A program made the translations under genes and the position numbers. This document shows positions 9,253 through 18,337 of a stretch of 64,000 nucleotides of DNA, piece after piece. This DNA is from Pseudoalteromonas sp. 3D05. Lineage in GTDB: Bacteria > Pseudomonadota > Gammaproteobacteria > Enterobacterales > Alteromonadaceae. Under the pieces are notes generated by a model. The model worked only from the letters and a program-made list of their open reading frames with translations, had not been told where the DNA came from and did no database searches. The stretch spans positions 130,991-194,990 of the forward strand of contig NZ_PDUS01000001.1 in NCBI RefSeq assembly GCF_002723455.1, in the 5' to 3' direction. Numbering within the stretch: position 1 is the first letter of the stretch; every line of letters begins with the position of its first letter.

Positions 9253-9278
9253 AAAAGCAAGCCTAGGGGCTTGCTTTT
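9253..9278. terminator. Bidirectional intrinsic terminator between gntR and receptor gene
   Basis: A perfect 11-bp stem (AAAAGCAAGCC/GGCTTGCTTTT) with a TAGG loop has an A-run on one side and a T-run on the other. It lies between two convergent genes and can end transcription from both. A second palindrome, TACCAAT-N5-ATTGGTA (9280-9298), follows directly. Confidence 0.85.
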
Positions 9279-9315
9279 ATACCAATTATTGATTGGTACT
9301 CACACACTTAACTCA

Positions 9316-12270
9316 TTAAAAACGGTAACTTGCACCAAGCGTTATACGGCGATCTGTTAAACCTTGGTAACACAGCAACGCTCCTTCATTAACACAAGAC
9401 TGGCTGACATCTGACTCTGTTAAGTTTACAGCTTCAATACCAACACTAAATTGCTCAGTTACATCATAGTTAACACTTGCGTTTAGCTGGCCGCGGTCCT
9501 CTTGCACAACAGGAAAGCCCCATGGGTAGCTAGATGTACTACCAAAGTCTTCTGAGCGGTAACCTTCTCGCCACGTGTATCTTGCACGCGCTGAAAAACC
9601 ATATTTTTCATAGTAGAGAGTAAAGTTATACGCATTTTCAGACAGATCTAAAAGCGGCTGTTTAGCAGAAACATCAATATCATCAATGCCCGTTGTTAAT
9701 GCAAATACGGCATTTGCACGACTCGTTGCATTATCAATTGCTTCGCCCCCAGATGATTCTTGATACGTATAATTAGCCATCACACCAAACCCTGATGCCC
9801 AACCTAAATCACCTTCAAACTCAGATAAATCATATTGAAATGCTAACTCGACACCTTGCTGAGTTCGTGTATCTGAATCATTAACTGTTGTTTGAGTCGG
9901 TACACACAAACCAACGCCTGGCTCTGGGCCAAATACATTAATATCAGCAATTGGGTTAAATGTACCTCCAGCTTCACAAGCCGGGCCTACAACATCACGA
10001 AACCCCGTAGCTGGGTCTTCATAGGGGTCAACTTGTTTTGTAACATGCAGGTCTTTACGCTTTTTATGAAAATAACCTACGCTCACTAAAGCTGAAGGAG
10101 CAAAGTACCACTCTGTTGAAATATCAAACGACGTTACCTCTTCAGGCTCTAAGCCTGGGTTACCAATTGCAACCGCTGAATTAGGGCTTGTGCTGTAAGA
10201 TACCGACGTAGATAAATCATTATAATCTGGCCGACGGATATCTTTAGACCAACCTACACGCACCAACACATCCTCAGACACATCTGCACTGACGTTTAAA
10301 CGAGGTAATACAAAATTATAATCTGCTTCCGATACAACTTGTGAAACAACTTGATTACCGTCATCGTCGGTTGTGACAGAGTTACCCGTTGAAGTAATTT
10401 CTGTTTGCAAATAACGCACACCAACATTGCCTCGGAACATTCCATATTCAAAGTTTGCTTGCGCATAGAGTGCATGCGTGGCTTCTTCAATATCAAAAAA
10501 CGCACTCACTTGAGATGTAGGCGAACTAATTGGAGCACGATCAGACCCTGTTATCGCATTATTCGCTGCAATCGCTTTATTTAATACTTCCAGTACGTAA
10601 TCTGGGTTTGATCCAGCAAGCTCTGGGTTTACTAATAAAAAGTCTTTGATAAAGAGGGCTCGACCATCTGCTTTGTTAAAATTATCAGGCCCTGCCACTA
10701 GCAATTCTGCAAATAAATCACCTGATGGGCTATCTGCCATTTTACGTAAACCCACGTTATTACGAATTTGATCTGAAGTGCTGCTTGATTTGTTATAACG
10801 GTAACCAAAATCAACCGATGTAATTGTACCATCAAGGTAATAATTAAAGTCAGCTCTGAGGGCATCTTCTTTGTTTTCAGTTGTATCACGCCCTTGGTTT
10901 ACATCGCGTAATACAACATTTGCAGGGTCTAACAGCTGCGCGCTGGTTGGCGCATTTGCTTCCCCTTGGGCAATACCAAATGCGAGGGCCCCGCCACTCA
11001 AATCATATTCAAAAGGAGTTCCATTTTCGTTCGAGTCATTGCTAGCTACATTAGGGTTAATGAAGTTCAATGTTGTATTAAAACTTGGTGTGCTTGAGTC
11101 AGAGCGCGACGATGACGCCTCCATACTGACAAATAAGCTATCGCCTTGCCATTCACCGCCTATACGAAATATTTGACTGTCTGTTTGACGTGAATTTGTA
11201 TCACTTGAAAAACGTAAATTAGGATCTGCGCCTCCGTCTTCAACGGGAATGACGCCTTTTAACGCAGCTTGAATGCTTCCTAAATCTTGACCATCGAGGA
11301 TGCCAAAATCAACCGTTTCAAATTCGCTAGGGGCTGCAACATTACGCAGGTCACTCACGCCAGATGCTTGAACCCGCGAACTTTCTTGACGTCGGTCTTG
11401 GTCATTTATTACTGCATCAAAAAAGAACTTCGTGTTTTCACTCGGTGCCCATTCAAGCGTTCCGGCAAAGTTAACTGTTTCTGACTCATAGTTATCATAG
11501 TCTTGAATCAAAAACTGTATTGGTAAAAAGTCAAAAGGTTGAGCGCTCGCTGCATCACTTCCTGCTGCAACAGAGTTATCACGGTCGGCACGAGGTCGAA
11601 ATGCTGTTACGTCTTGCTCTGCGTAACTTGCGCTAAATACGGCACCGAACTCACCACCTGAGTCGAGTTGCCAATTATCACCCCAAGAACCTGACACTCT
11701 TGGAGTTGCGCTATCTGTAGATAAGCTGCTGTCTTCTGCTTGCACGCGAAACGCAGCAAGCGTTTCATTGAGCTGCAATGGACGAATAGTACGCAGATTA
11801 ATGGTACCACCAACTGAGCCTTCTATTGTTTTAGCTTCTGGTGATTTAATCACTTCAACACCAGAAATCATTGATGCAGACACATCTTCAAAGCTGATAC
11901 CTGTTCTACCCGAGCCCGAACCCACTGTAGAAACACCATTAATTTCTGTGCGATTCGCATTTGTACCACGAATTTGTACACCTGTACCGACTCCCGCTTG
12001 ACGCGTGATCTGTACACCGGTCACATTTTCTAATACTTCAGCTAAATTTTGATCCGGTAACTTACCAATATCGACGGCTTCTATCACCTCTACAAGGCTC
12101 GCTGCTGAACGCTTTTGTGCTAATGCATTAGTAAGCGACTGCCTGATACCAGACACTTCAATTACTTCTAGTTCATCCACAGATTGCTGCTTTGCTTCTT
12201 GCGCTGAGGCAACATTTAATGCAGTAGCTGAAAGTATCGCTAATGTAACGCTAGATAATTTATGCTTCAT
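9316..12270 (-). CDS. TonB-dependent receptor, probable alginate oligosaccharide importer
   Basis: Outer-membrane protein of 984 residues. It has a signal peptide (cleavage near ASA-QEA), then a plug domain (SLVEVIEAVDIGKLPDQNLAEVL, GVQIRGT, GVEVIKSPEA, GSVGGTINLRT) and a long beta-barrel ending with the terminal aromatic signature GASYRF. Length and plug motifs match the large carbohydrate-type receptors of Alteromonadales rather than siderophore receptors. It lies beside the GntR gene and on the same strand as the alginolytic operon, with its own upstream region containing TTGGTTAACCAA. The likely job is TonB-powered uptake of alginate oligomers made by the surface lyase. Substrate assignment rests on context. 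AGGA precedes the ATG. Confidence 0.92.
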   Translation of the reverse strand: MKHKLSSVTLAILSATALNVASAQEAKQQSVDELEVIEVSGIRQSLTNALAQKRSAASLVEVIEAVDIGKLPDQNLAEVLENVTGVQITRQAGVGTGVQIRGTNANRTEINGVSTVGSGSGRTGISFEDVSASMISGVEVIKSPEAKTIEGSVGGTINLRTIRPLQLNETLAAFRVQAEDSSLSTDSATPRVSGSWGDNWQLDSGGEFGAVFSASYAEQDVTAFRPRADRDNSVAAGSDAASAQPFDFLPIQFLIQDYDNYESETVNFAGTLEWAPSENTKFFFDAVINDQDRRQESSRVQASGVSDLRNVAAPSEFETVDFGILDGQDLGSIQAALKGVIPVEDGGADPNLRFSSDTNSRQTDSQIFRIGGEWQGDSLFVSMEASSSRSDSSTPSFNTTLNFINPNVASNDSNENGTPFEYDLSGGALAFGIAQGEANAPTSAQLLDPANVVLRDVNQGRDTTENKEDALRADFNYYLDGTITSVDFGYRYNKSSSTSDQIRNNVGLRKMADSPSGDLFAELLVAGPDNFNKADGRALFIKDFLLVNPELAGSNPDYVLEVLNKAIAANNAITGSDRAPISSPTSQVSAFFDIEEATHALYAQANFEYGMFRGNVGVRYLQTEITSTGNSVTTDDDGNQVVSQVVSEADYNFVLPRLNVSADVSEDVLVRVGWSKDIRRPDYNDLSTSVSYSTSPNSAVAIGNPGLEPEEVTSFDISTEWYFAPSALVSVGYFHKKRKDLHVTKQVDPYEDPATGFRDVVGPACEAGGTFNPIADINVFGPEPGVGLCVPTQTTVNDSDTRTQQGVELAFQYDLSEFEGDLGWASGFGVMANYTYQESSGGEAIDNATSRANAVFALTTGIDDIDVSAKQPLLDLSENAYNFTLYYEKYGFSARARYTWREGYRSEDFGSTSSYPWGFPVVQEDRGQLNASVNYDVTEQFSVGIEAVNLTESDVSQSCVNEGALLCYQGLTDRRITLGASYRF

Positions 12271-12921
12271 AGTGTTTCCTGTGTGTTCGAATGCTTTGGT
12301 TTATATTTGTTGTCATTGGCCGTTCGCTTTCACAAAAGGTTAACCAAATAATTACACTTGAACAGAAAAAGATCAACCCTTTTGGTAATAACATTTAATA
12401 AAAAGTTAAACCAATTTATATTACCAATAAACCTCAATTCGAATTAAAGCATAAACCATTGATAAATAAGGCCTTAAATTGTTTTGGTGTCAATTTAGTT
12501 ACTTTATTAATTTACTATTAAGACTAATGTAGCAGTCATACAATTTAAAAAAAACTAATTGGTTAACCAAAACACGACAGAAAAAGGCGTCGCTATGTTA
12601 AAAATTATATCGCTAAGACTAGATTATAAAATCGCGACTTCCGCATAACTAAAAGCATTAATAACAACCTGCAGCTTGAGTATAGTTTGATTAGTTAACT
12701 GTTTTAAATAGGACTAGGCTTGTTTTGAAAATGATTTATTTATAACAATACCTTACTCAATATGAGTAAAGTTGACATATCACTCTTGTATCTTACTTGT
12801 CATTAGCTATAAAAAAGGGGGAAATAGGGATAAAATAAAAGCTTGTTGAACTTACGCTACAATTTTCACTTTCTGATTGATCATTTTATAGCGTATCACT
12901 CAAAGATATACCTCAGAAGCG
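12271..12921. other. Upstream region of the receptor gene with GntR-type motifs
   Basis: A 651-bp AT-rich gap without a credible gene. It contains GGTTAACC at 12338, TTGGTAA at 12382, TTACCAAT near 12421 and the perfect palindrome TTGGTTAACCAA at 12559-12570. A TTACTC-N5-GAGTAA hairpin (12753-12769) lies closer to the end of fbp. The region probably carries the promoter of the receptor gene and the 3' end of the operon transcript. Confidence 0.55.
12559..12570. promoter_or_regulatory. Palindrome TTGGTTAACCAA, candidate GntR operator
   Basis: A perfect 12-bp palindrome about 290 bp before the receptor start. It contains both orientations of the TTGGT/ACCAA half-site found repeatedly upstream of gntR and the operon. 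The size fits a GntR-family dimer site. The distance from the start is long, so a nearer copy (12382 or 12421) could be the functional one. Confidence 0.45.
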
Positions 12922-13890
12922 TTACGACTCATAAACCGTCAAATTAAAAAGTGCCACGGCAGATGAAGATCCCATAACAACGGGTACCCGCTGATGAATA
13001 TAATCCGGTTCCATCGTTAAAATGCGCTGGCCACGAGAGTAAGCATGCCCTCCCGCATTTTCAATCAACATAGACAGTGGGTTAGCTTCATAAAGTAATC
13101 TTATTTTCCCATTGTCATTTCCTGAACGTTTATCTTCTGGATACATAAATATTCCGCCTCGAGATAAAATACGATGTATATCTCCCACCATAGCGGCACT
13201 CCAACGCATTGAGCTGTTCTCAAACGTTTGGCTAGCATACAGCACATTATCAAAATAAGTTTGAATTGTTTCGTGCCAATAGCGGTAGTTTGCCATGTTT
13301 ACAGCAAACTCTTTGCTCTCGCGCGTCACAGCCATTGCAGGGGTGGTTAGCAAAAAACCACCATGAGTCAAATCGAGTGTGTAACAACGTGTTGGGCCAC
13401 CGGTGCTCATAACTAACAAAGTCGAAGGGCCATAAAGTACATAACCTGCACACATTTGTTTAATGCCGGCCTGAACAAACTGTTCATCACTGTCATAAGG
13501 CACGTCATCACGCTTCGCATAAATGGTAAAAATAGTGCCAATTTGACCATTTACATCAATATTTGATGAACCATCTAGTGGATCAAAAGCAACAATATAA
13601 CGACCATCGGGATTACCACCTACGGCATGGTCTTCCTCTTCGGAGGCAATCGCAGCTACCGAATCTTCCTCAAGCAACATATCTTTAAGTAATTGATTAG
13701 CTATTACATCGAGTTTTTTTTGTACTTCGCCTTGTATATTTTCATCAAGCGTAGAACCTAACACGCCTGCCAGCTCGCCTTGGCTTACACGAAACGCAAT
13801 CTCTTTACTGGTTGCTAAAATAGTGCGTATCAACATAATCAAATCTGTTTCAACACCATCACTTTTTAATACGGGAATGAGTCGTTTCAT
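12922..13890 (-). CDS. fbp: Class I fructose-1,6-bisphosphatase
   Basis: Enzyme of 322 residues. The metal and phosphate motifs of class I FBPases are present: SEEED, then FDPLDGSSNIDVN near residues 106-118, and a C-terminal IENAGGHAYSRGQRIL. It removes the 1-phosphate from fructose 1,6-bisphosphate, the committed step of gluconeogenesis. Its ATG overlaps the stop of the aldolase gene (TAATG), so the two are translationally coupled. It is the last gene of the likely alginate operon and gives the cell hexose phosphate from the triose released by Eda. Whether another fbp exists elsewhere in the genome cannot be seen. Confidence 0.95.
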   Translation of the reverse strand: MKRLIPVLKSDGVETDLIMLIRTILATSKEIAFRVSQGELAGVLGSTLDENIQGEVQKKLDVIANQLLKDMLLEEDSVAAIASEEEDHAVGGNPDGRYIVAFDPLDGSSNIDVNGQIGTIFTIYAKRDDVPYDSDEQFVQAGIKQMCAGYVLYGPSTLLVMSTGGPTRCYTLDLTHGGFLLTTPAMAVTRESKEFAVNMANYRYWHETIQTYFDNVLYASQTFENSSMRWSAAMVGDIHRILSRGGIFMYPEDKRSGNDNGKIRLLYEANPLSMLIENAGGHAYSRGQRILTMEPDYIHQRVPVVMGSSSAVALFNLTVYES

Positions 13891-14969
13891 TATGAATACC
13901 TATTAATACAATTAAGATCGGTGAAACACTGCAATAATCTCATCGTCATGTTTTGTTCTGAATGGCTTAACCACACTCGCGGATCATAGTATTTCTTGTT
14001 TGGTTTATCGTCACCGTCGGGGTTACCGATTTGGCTATGTAAGTAATCTTGGTTATTTTGGTAATAATTAAGCACACCATCCCAACACGCCCATTGCGTA
14101 TCGGTGTCAATGTTCATTTTTACAACGCCATAGGTTAGTGATTCAGCTATTTTTTCTTGCTCTGAACCACTGCCACCATGAAACACAAAATTTAAACTGT
14201 TGTAAGGTAAATTAAACTTATGCGAAACATAGGCTTGGGAGTCTTTTAAAATACTTGGAGTTAACACAACATTGCCGGGTTTATAAACTCCGTGAACGTT
14301 ACCAAACGATGCTGCAATAATGAAGTTAGCACTCACTTTGCTTAGTTTTTCATAAGCGTATGCAACATCTTCAGGTTGGGTATAAAGAGATGCGCTATCA
14401 AGGTGGCTATTATCTACGCCATCTTCCTCCCCCCCTGTACAACCTAATTCAATTTCCAAAGTCATACCTATTTTGGCCATGCGTGCTAAATAACGCTCAC
14501 AAATTTCGATGTTTTCATGCAGTGACTCTTCTGAAAGGTCAATCATGTGTGAGCTAAATAAAGGCTTGCCAGTTTGTGCAAAGTATCGCTCCCCTTCATC
14601 GAGTAGGCCATCAATCCACGGCAATAATTTTTTTGCCGCATGATCGGTATGCAGCATAACTGGCACACCATAATGCTCTGCCACTGAATGAACGTATTTA
14701 GCGGCACTTACAGCACCAAGAACTGCTCCTTGTTGCTCAGGTAAGACTAAAGCTTTACCACAAAAAAATTGTGCGCCACCATTAGACAGTTGAATAATCA
14801 CTGGCGACTGAGCTTTTTTTGCTGCATGCAAGGTCGCATTTATCGAAGATGTACCAATCACATTAACCGCAGGTAGGGCATATTGGTGCTCTCGAGCATG
14901 CGCATATACATTTGCAACATCGTCAGCCACAATAACGCCAGGTTTAACTTTGGCTAGTAAAGATCCCAT
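13890..14969 (-). CDS. fbaA: Class II fructose-bisphosphate aldolase
   Basis: Zinc aldolase of 359 residues when started at 14969, identical in length to E. coli FbaA. The zinc and active-site motifs are HTDHAAKK, the EIELGCTGGEEDG loop, SFGNVHGVYKPGNV and FHGGSGS. The frame stays open upstream to 15068, but that would overlap eda and add 33 unrelated residues; an AAGGGA ribosome-binding site and MGSLLAKVKPGV support 14969. In gluconeogenesis it joins dihydroxyacetone phosphate and glyceraldehyde 3-phosphate. It sits 10 bp after eda and is coupled to fbp, so it is clearly part of the alginate operon rather than a glycolytic gapA-pgk cluster. Confidence 0.95.
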   Translation of the reverse strand: MGSLLAKVKPGVIVADDVANVYAHAREHQYALPAVNVIGTSSINATLHAAKKAQSPVIIQLSNGGAQFFCGKALVLPEQQGAVLGAVSAAKYVHSVAEHYGVPVMLHTDHAAKKLLPWIDGLLDEGERYFAQTGKPLFSSHMIDLSEESLHENIEICERYLARMAKIGMTLEIELGCTGGEEDGVDNSHLDSASLYTQPEDVAYAYEKLSKVSANFIIAASFGNVHGVYKPGNVVLTPSILKDSQAYVSHKFNLPYNSLNFVFHGGSGSEQEKIAESLTYGVVKMNIDTDTQWACWDGVLNYYQNNQDYLHSQIGNPDGDDKPNKKYYDPRVWLSHSEQNMTMRLLQCFTDLNCINRYS

Positions 14970-14979
14970 TTTTAGTCCC

Positions 14980-15600
14980 TTATGCTTTATTTGCCTCAAT
15001 GCAGGCATCAGTAATCGCCTGCCAATTTTCTTGTTCAACCCACTCTTTAGGCGCAACCCACGTTCCACCCACTGCCATTACATTATTTAAAGCAAGGTAC
15101 TCGTGCTTATTTTGCGCATTGACACCACCTGTTGGGCAAAACGTCACACCTTGGAACACCGTCGAAATAGCTTTTAAAAATGGCGCGCCCCCTGATAGTG
15201 AAGCAGGAAATAATTTTTGTTCTGTAAAACCGGCTTCTAATGCCAGTAGAATATCAGCGGTGTTTGACACACCAGGTACAACTGGCACTGGGCATTTTTT
15301 TAATGACTCTAATAACAAAGGAGAAACCGCTGGAGTCACAATAAAATCGGAGCCTGCATCAAGTGCCTGTTGTAAAATTTCAGCATTAATAACTGTGCCT
15401 GCTCCTACCTTTAATGAAGGCACAGCTTTCTTAATTGCTTTTATTGCAGCTAACGATGCACCTGTGCGAAGCACGACTTCCACTAAACCTAATCCTGCTG
15501 CCGCCATAGCTTTAGCTATATTTACTCCTTGATCTACATCATCGGCTTGAATTAAAGGAAGCAATGTTTGTCCTGACATAAGTTCAGTAAAACGAGTCAT
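14980..15600 (-). CDS. eda: KDPG aldolase (2-keto-3-deoxy-6-phosphogluconate aldolase)
   Basis: Class I aldolase of about 206 residues. The Schiff-base lysine is in EQKLFPASLSGG, the catalytic glutamate and arginine are in VEVVLRTG, and the phosphate-binding FCPTGGVN is near the C-terminus. It splits KDPG into pyruvate and glyceraldehyde 3-phosphate, the last step of alginate breakdown by the Entner-Doudoroff route. Start 15600 gives MTRFTELM, with an AGAG-rich purine stretch upstream; the longer frame from 15639 is not needed. Order kdgK-eda-fbaA-fbp follows the flow of carbon. Confidence 0.95.
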   Translation of the reverse strand: MTRFTELMSGQTLLPLIQADDVDQGVNIAKAMAAAGLGLVEVVLRTGASLAAIKAIKKAVPSLKVGAGTVINAEILQQALDAGSDFIVTPAVSPLLLESLKKCPVPVVPGVSNTADILLALEAGFTEQKLFPASLSGGAPFLKAISTVFQGVTFCPTGGVNAQNKHEYLALNNVMAVGGTWVAPKEWVEQENWQAITDACIEANKA

Positions 15601-15685
15601 AGTTATATCTCTCTTAATCGTTATTATGTGTTGAGACAAAAAGACTCAGGCAATGCATTGAAGCCTTTTCGTTAAAAGTAAAGTA

Positions 15686-16612
15686 TTAGGTATCAGCCAT
15701 AGCTCTATTGAAAATCGTTTTAGCAGTAATTGCGCCCGGCTGCTGAATTACAACTGCAGCTGCTTTTGCAGCTTTATTAACAGCTTCACTCACAGGTAAT
15801 GCTGATAATCGGGCTCCTAAATAAACACCATTGAAGGCATCGCCTGCTGATGTTGTATCAACAACGTTCTCTACTGGTGTAATCGTGTGTCGATCTAACT
15901 GGCCATCAGCCAAAGTTAAAACTGATTCAGGGCCATTTTTTATAACAATTTCGTTAATACCATAATTACTGAGGTGCGCGAGTACATCTTCGACCGACTC
16001 CACTGCATATAAAACCTGTAAGTCTTCCACGCCCGGTAACGTAATATCAGCAGATTGAAAAGCAAGTGCGTACTGTTGCTTGGTTTCTTCAATAGACTGC
16101 CATAATCTAGCTCTATAATTCGGATCAAAAACAATCTTTACACCAGCAGCTTTTAAGGTATCAATGGATTGCCAAAAAGCTGCCCGAGCATTAGGCTCAA
16201 TTACGGCAAGCGATATTCCTGAGAAAAAAAACATATCTCCAGAAGCAAGCTCATCTATAACCGTAGGATTATAAAAATCAATCACTTTTCTAGCAGCTGA
16301 ATCATTACGCCAATAAGTAAAGCTACGCTCTCCGTGCTCATCTGTTTCAATGTAATACACACCAGGCACTTTCTCTGCATGCGCAAAAACTAATTGCGTG
16401 CCCAGTTGCTCTTCAACAAAACAATGGCGCATTTTTTGGCTGATCGCATCCGTGCCTAATGCAGTTACTATCACAGAGTTAATGCTGTTAAAGCAGCGCT
16501 TTAGGTACACGGCAGAATTATATACATCGCCCGCGAATGCTTGATTGAGTGTTGTGCCATCTATAGCTCTCAGCTCAAGCATACACTCACCTAAAAAGAA
16601 TATTTTTTTCAT
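15686..16612 (-). CDS. kdgK: 2-keto-3-deoxygluconate kinase
   Basis: PfkB/ribokinase-family kinase of 308 residues. It has the N-terminal FLGECMLEL strand, the substrate-binding GDVYNSAVYLKR region and the C-terminal DTTSAGDAFNGVY block with the catalytic aspartate and anion hole. Its place between the sugar-acid transporter and eda marks it as KDG kinase (KDG + ATP gives KDPG). I choose the ATG at 16612; a TTG at 16618 is in frame but less likely. 85 bp separate it from eda, with no clear terminator. Confidence 0.92.
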   Translation of the reverse strand: MKKIFFLGECMLELRAIDGTTLNQAFAGDVYNSAVYLKRCFNSINSVIVTALGTDAISQKMRHCFVEEQLGTQLVFAHAEKVPGVYYIETDEHGERSFTYWRNDSAARKVIDFYNPTVIDELASGDMFFFSGISLAVIEPNARAAFWQSIDTLKAAGVKIVFDPNYRARLWQSIEETKQQYALAFQSADITLPGVEDLQVLYAVESVEDVLAHLSNYGINEIVIKNGPESVLTLADGQLDRHTITPVENVVDTTSAGDAFNGVYLGARLSALPVSEAVNKAAKAAAVVIQQPGAITAKTIFNRAMADT

Positions 16613-16678
16613 TTTCAACTTACCTTTGTCGTATGTAAGCGACAGAGTTTTGAGGTCACTCTGGCGCTATACAGGCTG

Positions 16679-17977
16679 TTATTTAGGCTCTTTGAGTGGC
16701 TCAATTTTTGGAATTAAAACCCAGACAGCCAACATTGCAGTAATGGCTAAAGAGGCACCAATAACAAACGCAGGTGTGTAATTTCCGCCAGCGGTTAAGT
16801 AAGGAACTAAGGAGGTGAGACCAACAGCGCCTAACTTTGCTGCCATGCCTGAAAAACCAGACAAAGTCCCGACCGCTTTTTTGCCTAATAAGTCACTTGG
16901 CAGGGTTTGAACATTACCAATTGCAGTTTGAAAACCAAATAAGATAACAGCCATAATTAATACCGCAACAACGGGCTCTCCTGGGTTTGCCATTGCGAGT
17001 AAAGCGGGTAACATAATTAAACAACCAAGCGTAATAGTCAGCTTTCGTGTTTTGTCTGTGTTCCAGCCTGCTTTTAAGCGATTTTGCGCTAATAAGCCGC
17101 CAAACCAAGCACCAAACATAGCGCCCACATAAGGCACCCAGCCATAAATACCAATTGATTTAACATCCATGCCATACACTTCATTTAGGTAGATAGGGAT
17201 CCAAAATACAAATAACCACCAAATAGGATCAATAGCCGCAGAAGCGATAATCACGCCCCAGCTTTGCTTACGACTTAATAACTCTTTAGTTGATGGGTTA
17301 TATTCTTCCTCTTCTTGTCCATCGTCATTTAATTCCCGACGTTGACCAGATAAAATATATTGCTTCTCTTCTTCAGTCAGCCATGGATGCGAACCTGGTG
17401 GAGCTTTAACTAAAACTAACCAAGGCACTAACCATAAAAAACCCATTACACCAACAACCACAAACACCATTTGCCAGCTAAAGTAGACTGTTAAGTAAGC
17501 AATAAGAGGAATAGCAATAATACCGCCAATAGCTGCACCAGAGTTAAATATACCTTGAGCTAAAGCACGCTCTTTAGTTGGAAACCATTCAGCATTTCCT
17601 TTTGCAGCGCCAGGCCAGTTACCTGCCTCTGCCACACCCAATATCGCGCGAAAAATACTTAAACTAAGCACGCCTTGCGCAAAAGCATGTGCCACTGTTG
17701 CAAGTGACCACACACCTATTGATAAAACAAAGCCAAATCGAGTACCGACCCAGTCAAATATTTTGCCAAAAATAGCCTGACCAAATGCATAGGAAAATAC
17801 AAACACAATAGAAATATTGGCGTAGATTTGTTTACGCTCAAGTGCTGATTCATCGGGGAATAGTTCTTCAACTATATCTGGCCATAAAACACTTAATGCC
17901 TGACGATCGATATAGTTAATAATGGTAGCCAACGCAATCAAAGCGATAATCCACCAGCGTAAGCCTTGGAGTTTCAT
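16679..17977 (-). CDS. MFS sugar-acid transporter (ExuT-like, ACS family)
   Basis: Inner-membrane protein of 432 residues with about 12 predicted membrane segments. The first helix ends in INYIDRQALSVLWPDI, the signature of the anion:cation symporter family that carries hexuronates and related sugar acids. The GVAEAGNWPGAAKGNAEWFP block in helix 4 is equally typical. A long hydrophilic loop around residues 210-240 joins the two halves. It probably brings alginate monomers (DEH or unsaturated uronate) from periplasm to cytoplasm with protons. It begins one base after kdgF, with AGGA as ribosome-binding site. Confidence 0.9.
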   Translation of the reverse strand: MKLQGLRWWIIALIALATIINYIDRQALSVLWPDIVEELFPDESALERKQIYANISIVFVFSYAFGQAIFGKIFDWVGTRFGFVLSIGVWSLATVAHAFAQGVLSLSIFRAILGVAEAGNWPGAAKGNAEWFPTKERALAQGIFNSGAAIGGIIAIPLIAYLTVYFSWQMVFVVVGVMGFLWLVPWLVLVKAPPGSHPWLTEEEKQYILSGQRRELNDDGQEEEEYNPSTKELLSRKQSWGVIIASAAIDPIWWLFVFWIPIYLNEVYGMDVKSIGIYGWVPYVGAMFGAWFGGLLAQNRLKAGWNTDKTRKLTITLGCLIMLPALLAMANPGEPVVAVLIMAVILFGFQTAIGNVQTLPSDLLGKKAVGTLSGFSGMAAKLGAVGLTSLVPYLTAGGNYTPAFVIGASLAITAMLAVWVLIPKIEPLKEPK

Positions 17978-17978
17978 A

Positions 17979-18326
17979 TTATTTTTCCTCTAAAAAGTCT
18001 TCACGCGCAGGGCTGAATGTATCAATTAAAATACCGCCTGTAGGGCATGTTGCACCGTGATCAGCATACGGAGGAATAAAACAGCTATCGCCCGCTTTTA
18101 AAACTTTAGTTACGCCATCAATATTAAAGTGAAACTCACCTTCTACAACATATGTTACTTGAGAGTGGCGATGTGCATGGTTATAACCTATTGCGCCTTC
18201 TGCGAACCAAATTTTTACTGCCATTAACTCTTCGTTATACCCAAGCATTTGGCGTTTTAAACCGTTTCCTAAGTCTTCAATTTCAGCTTCGTTACCAAAG
18301 GTAAAGTGCTCGCTTTGCTTTTTCAT
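17979..18326 (-). CDS. kdgF: KdgF-type cupin, unsaturated uronate linearisation
   Basis: Single-domain cupin of 115 residues. The metal cluster HAHRHSQ is at residues 50-56 and a second histidine is in YADHGA at residue 90. The C-terminal IDTFSPARED block supplies Asp102, Phe104 and Arg108, which as I recall correspond to the catalytic residues described for KdgF. The known role is turning 4,5-unsaturated uronate monomers into the linear keto sugar (DEH for alginate, DKI for pectin). Position between the PL17 lyase and the transporter fits that step exactly. No signal peptide is visible, so it acts in the cytoplasm. Confidence 0.92.
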   Translation of the reverse strand: MKKQSEHFTFGNEAEIEDLGNGLKRQMLGYNEELMAVKIWFAEGAIGYNHAHRHSQVTYVVEGEFHFNIDGVTKVLKAGDSCFIPPYADHGATCPTGGILIDTFSPAREDFLEEK

Positions 18327-18337
18327 TGCAAATACTC

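Noticed and set aside
10871..11176. A 101-codon plus-strand frame inside the receptor gene
   Set aside because: Antisense shadow within the continuous TonB-dependent receptor reading frame; no start signal.
14970..15068. A longer N-terminus for the FBP aldolase
   Set aside because: The extra 33 residues overlap eda, are not seen in class II aldolases, and the ATG at 14969 has AAGGGA and gives the family length of 359.
14999..15532. A 177-codon plus-strand open frame opposite eda
   Set aside because: It lies wholly within the well-supported eda gene, has no ribosome-binding site and no domain; it is a mirror of the biased codons of eda.
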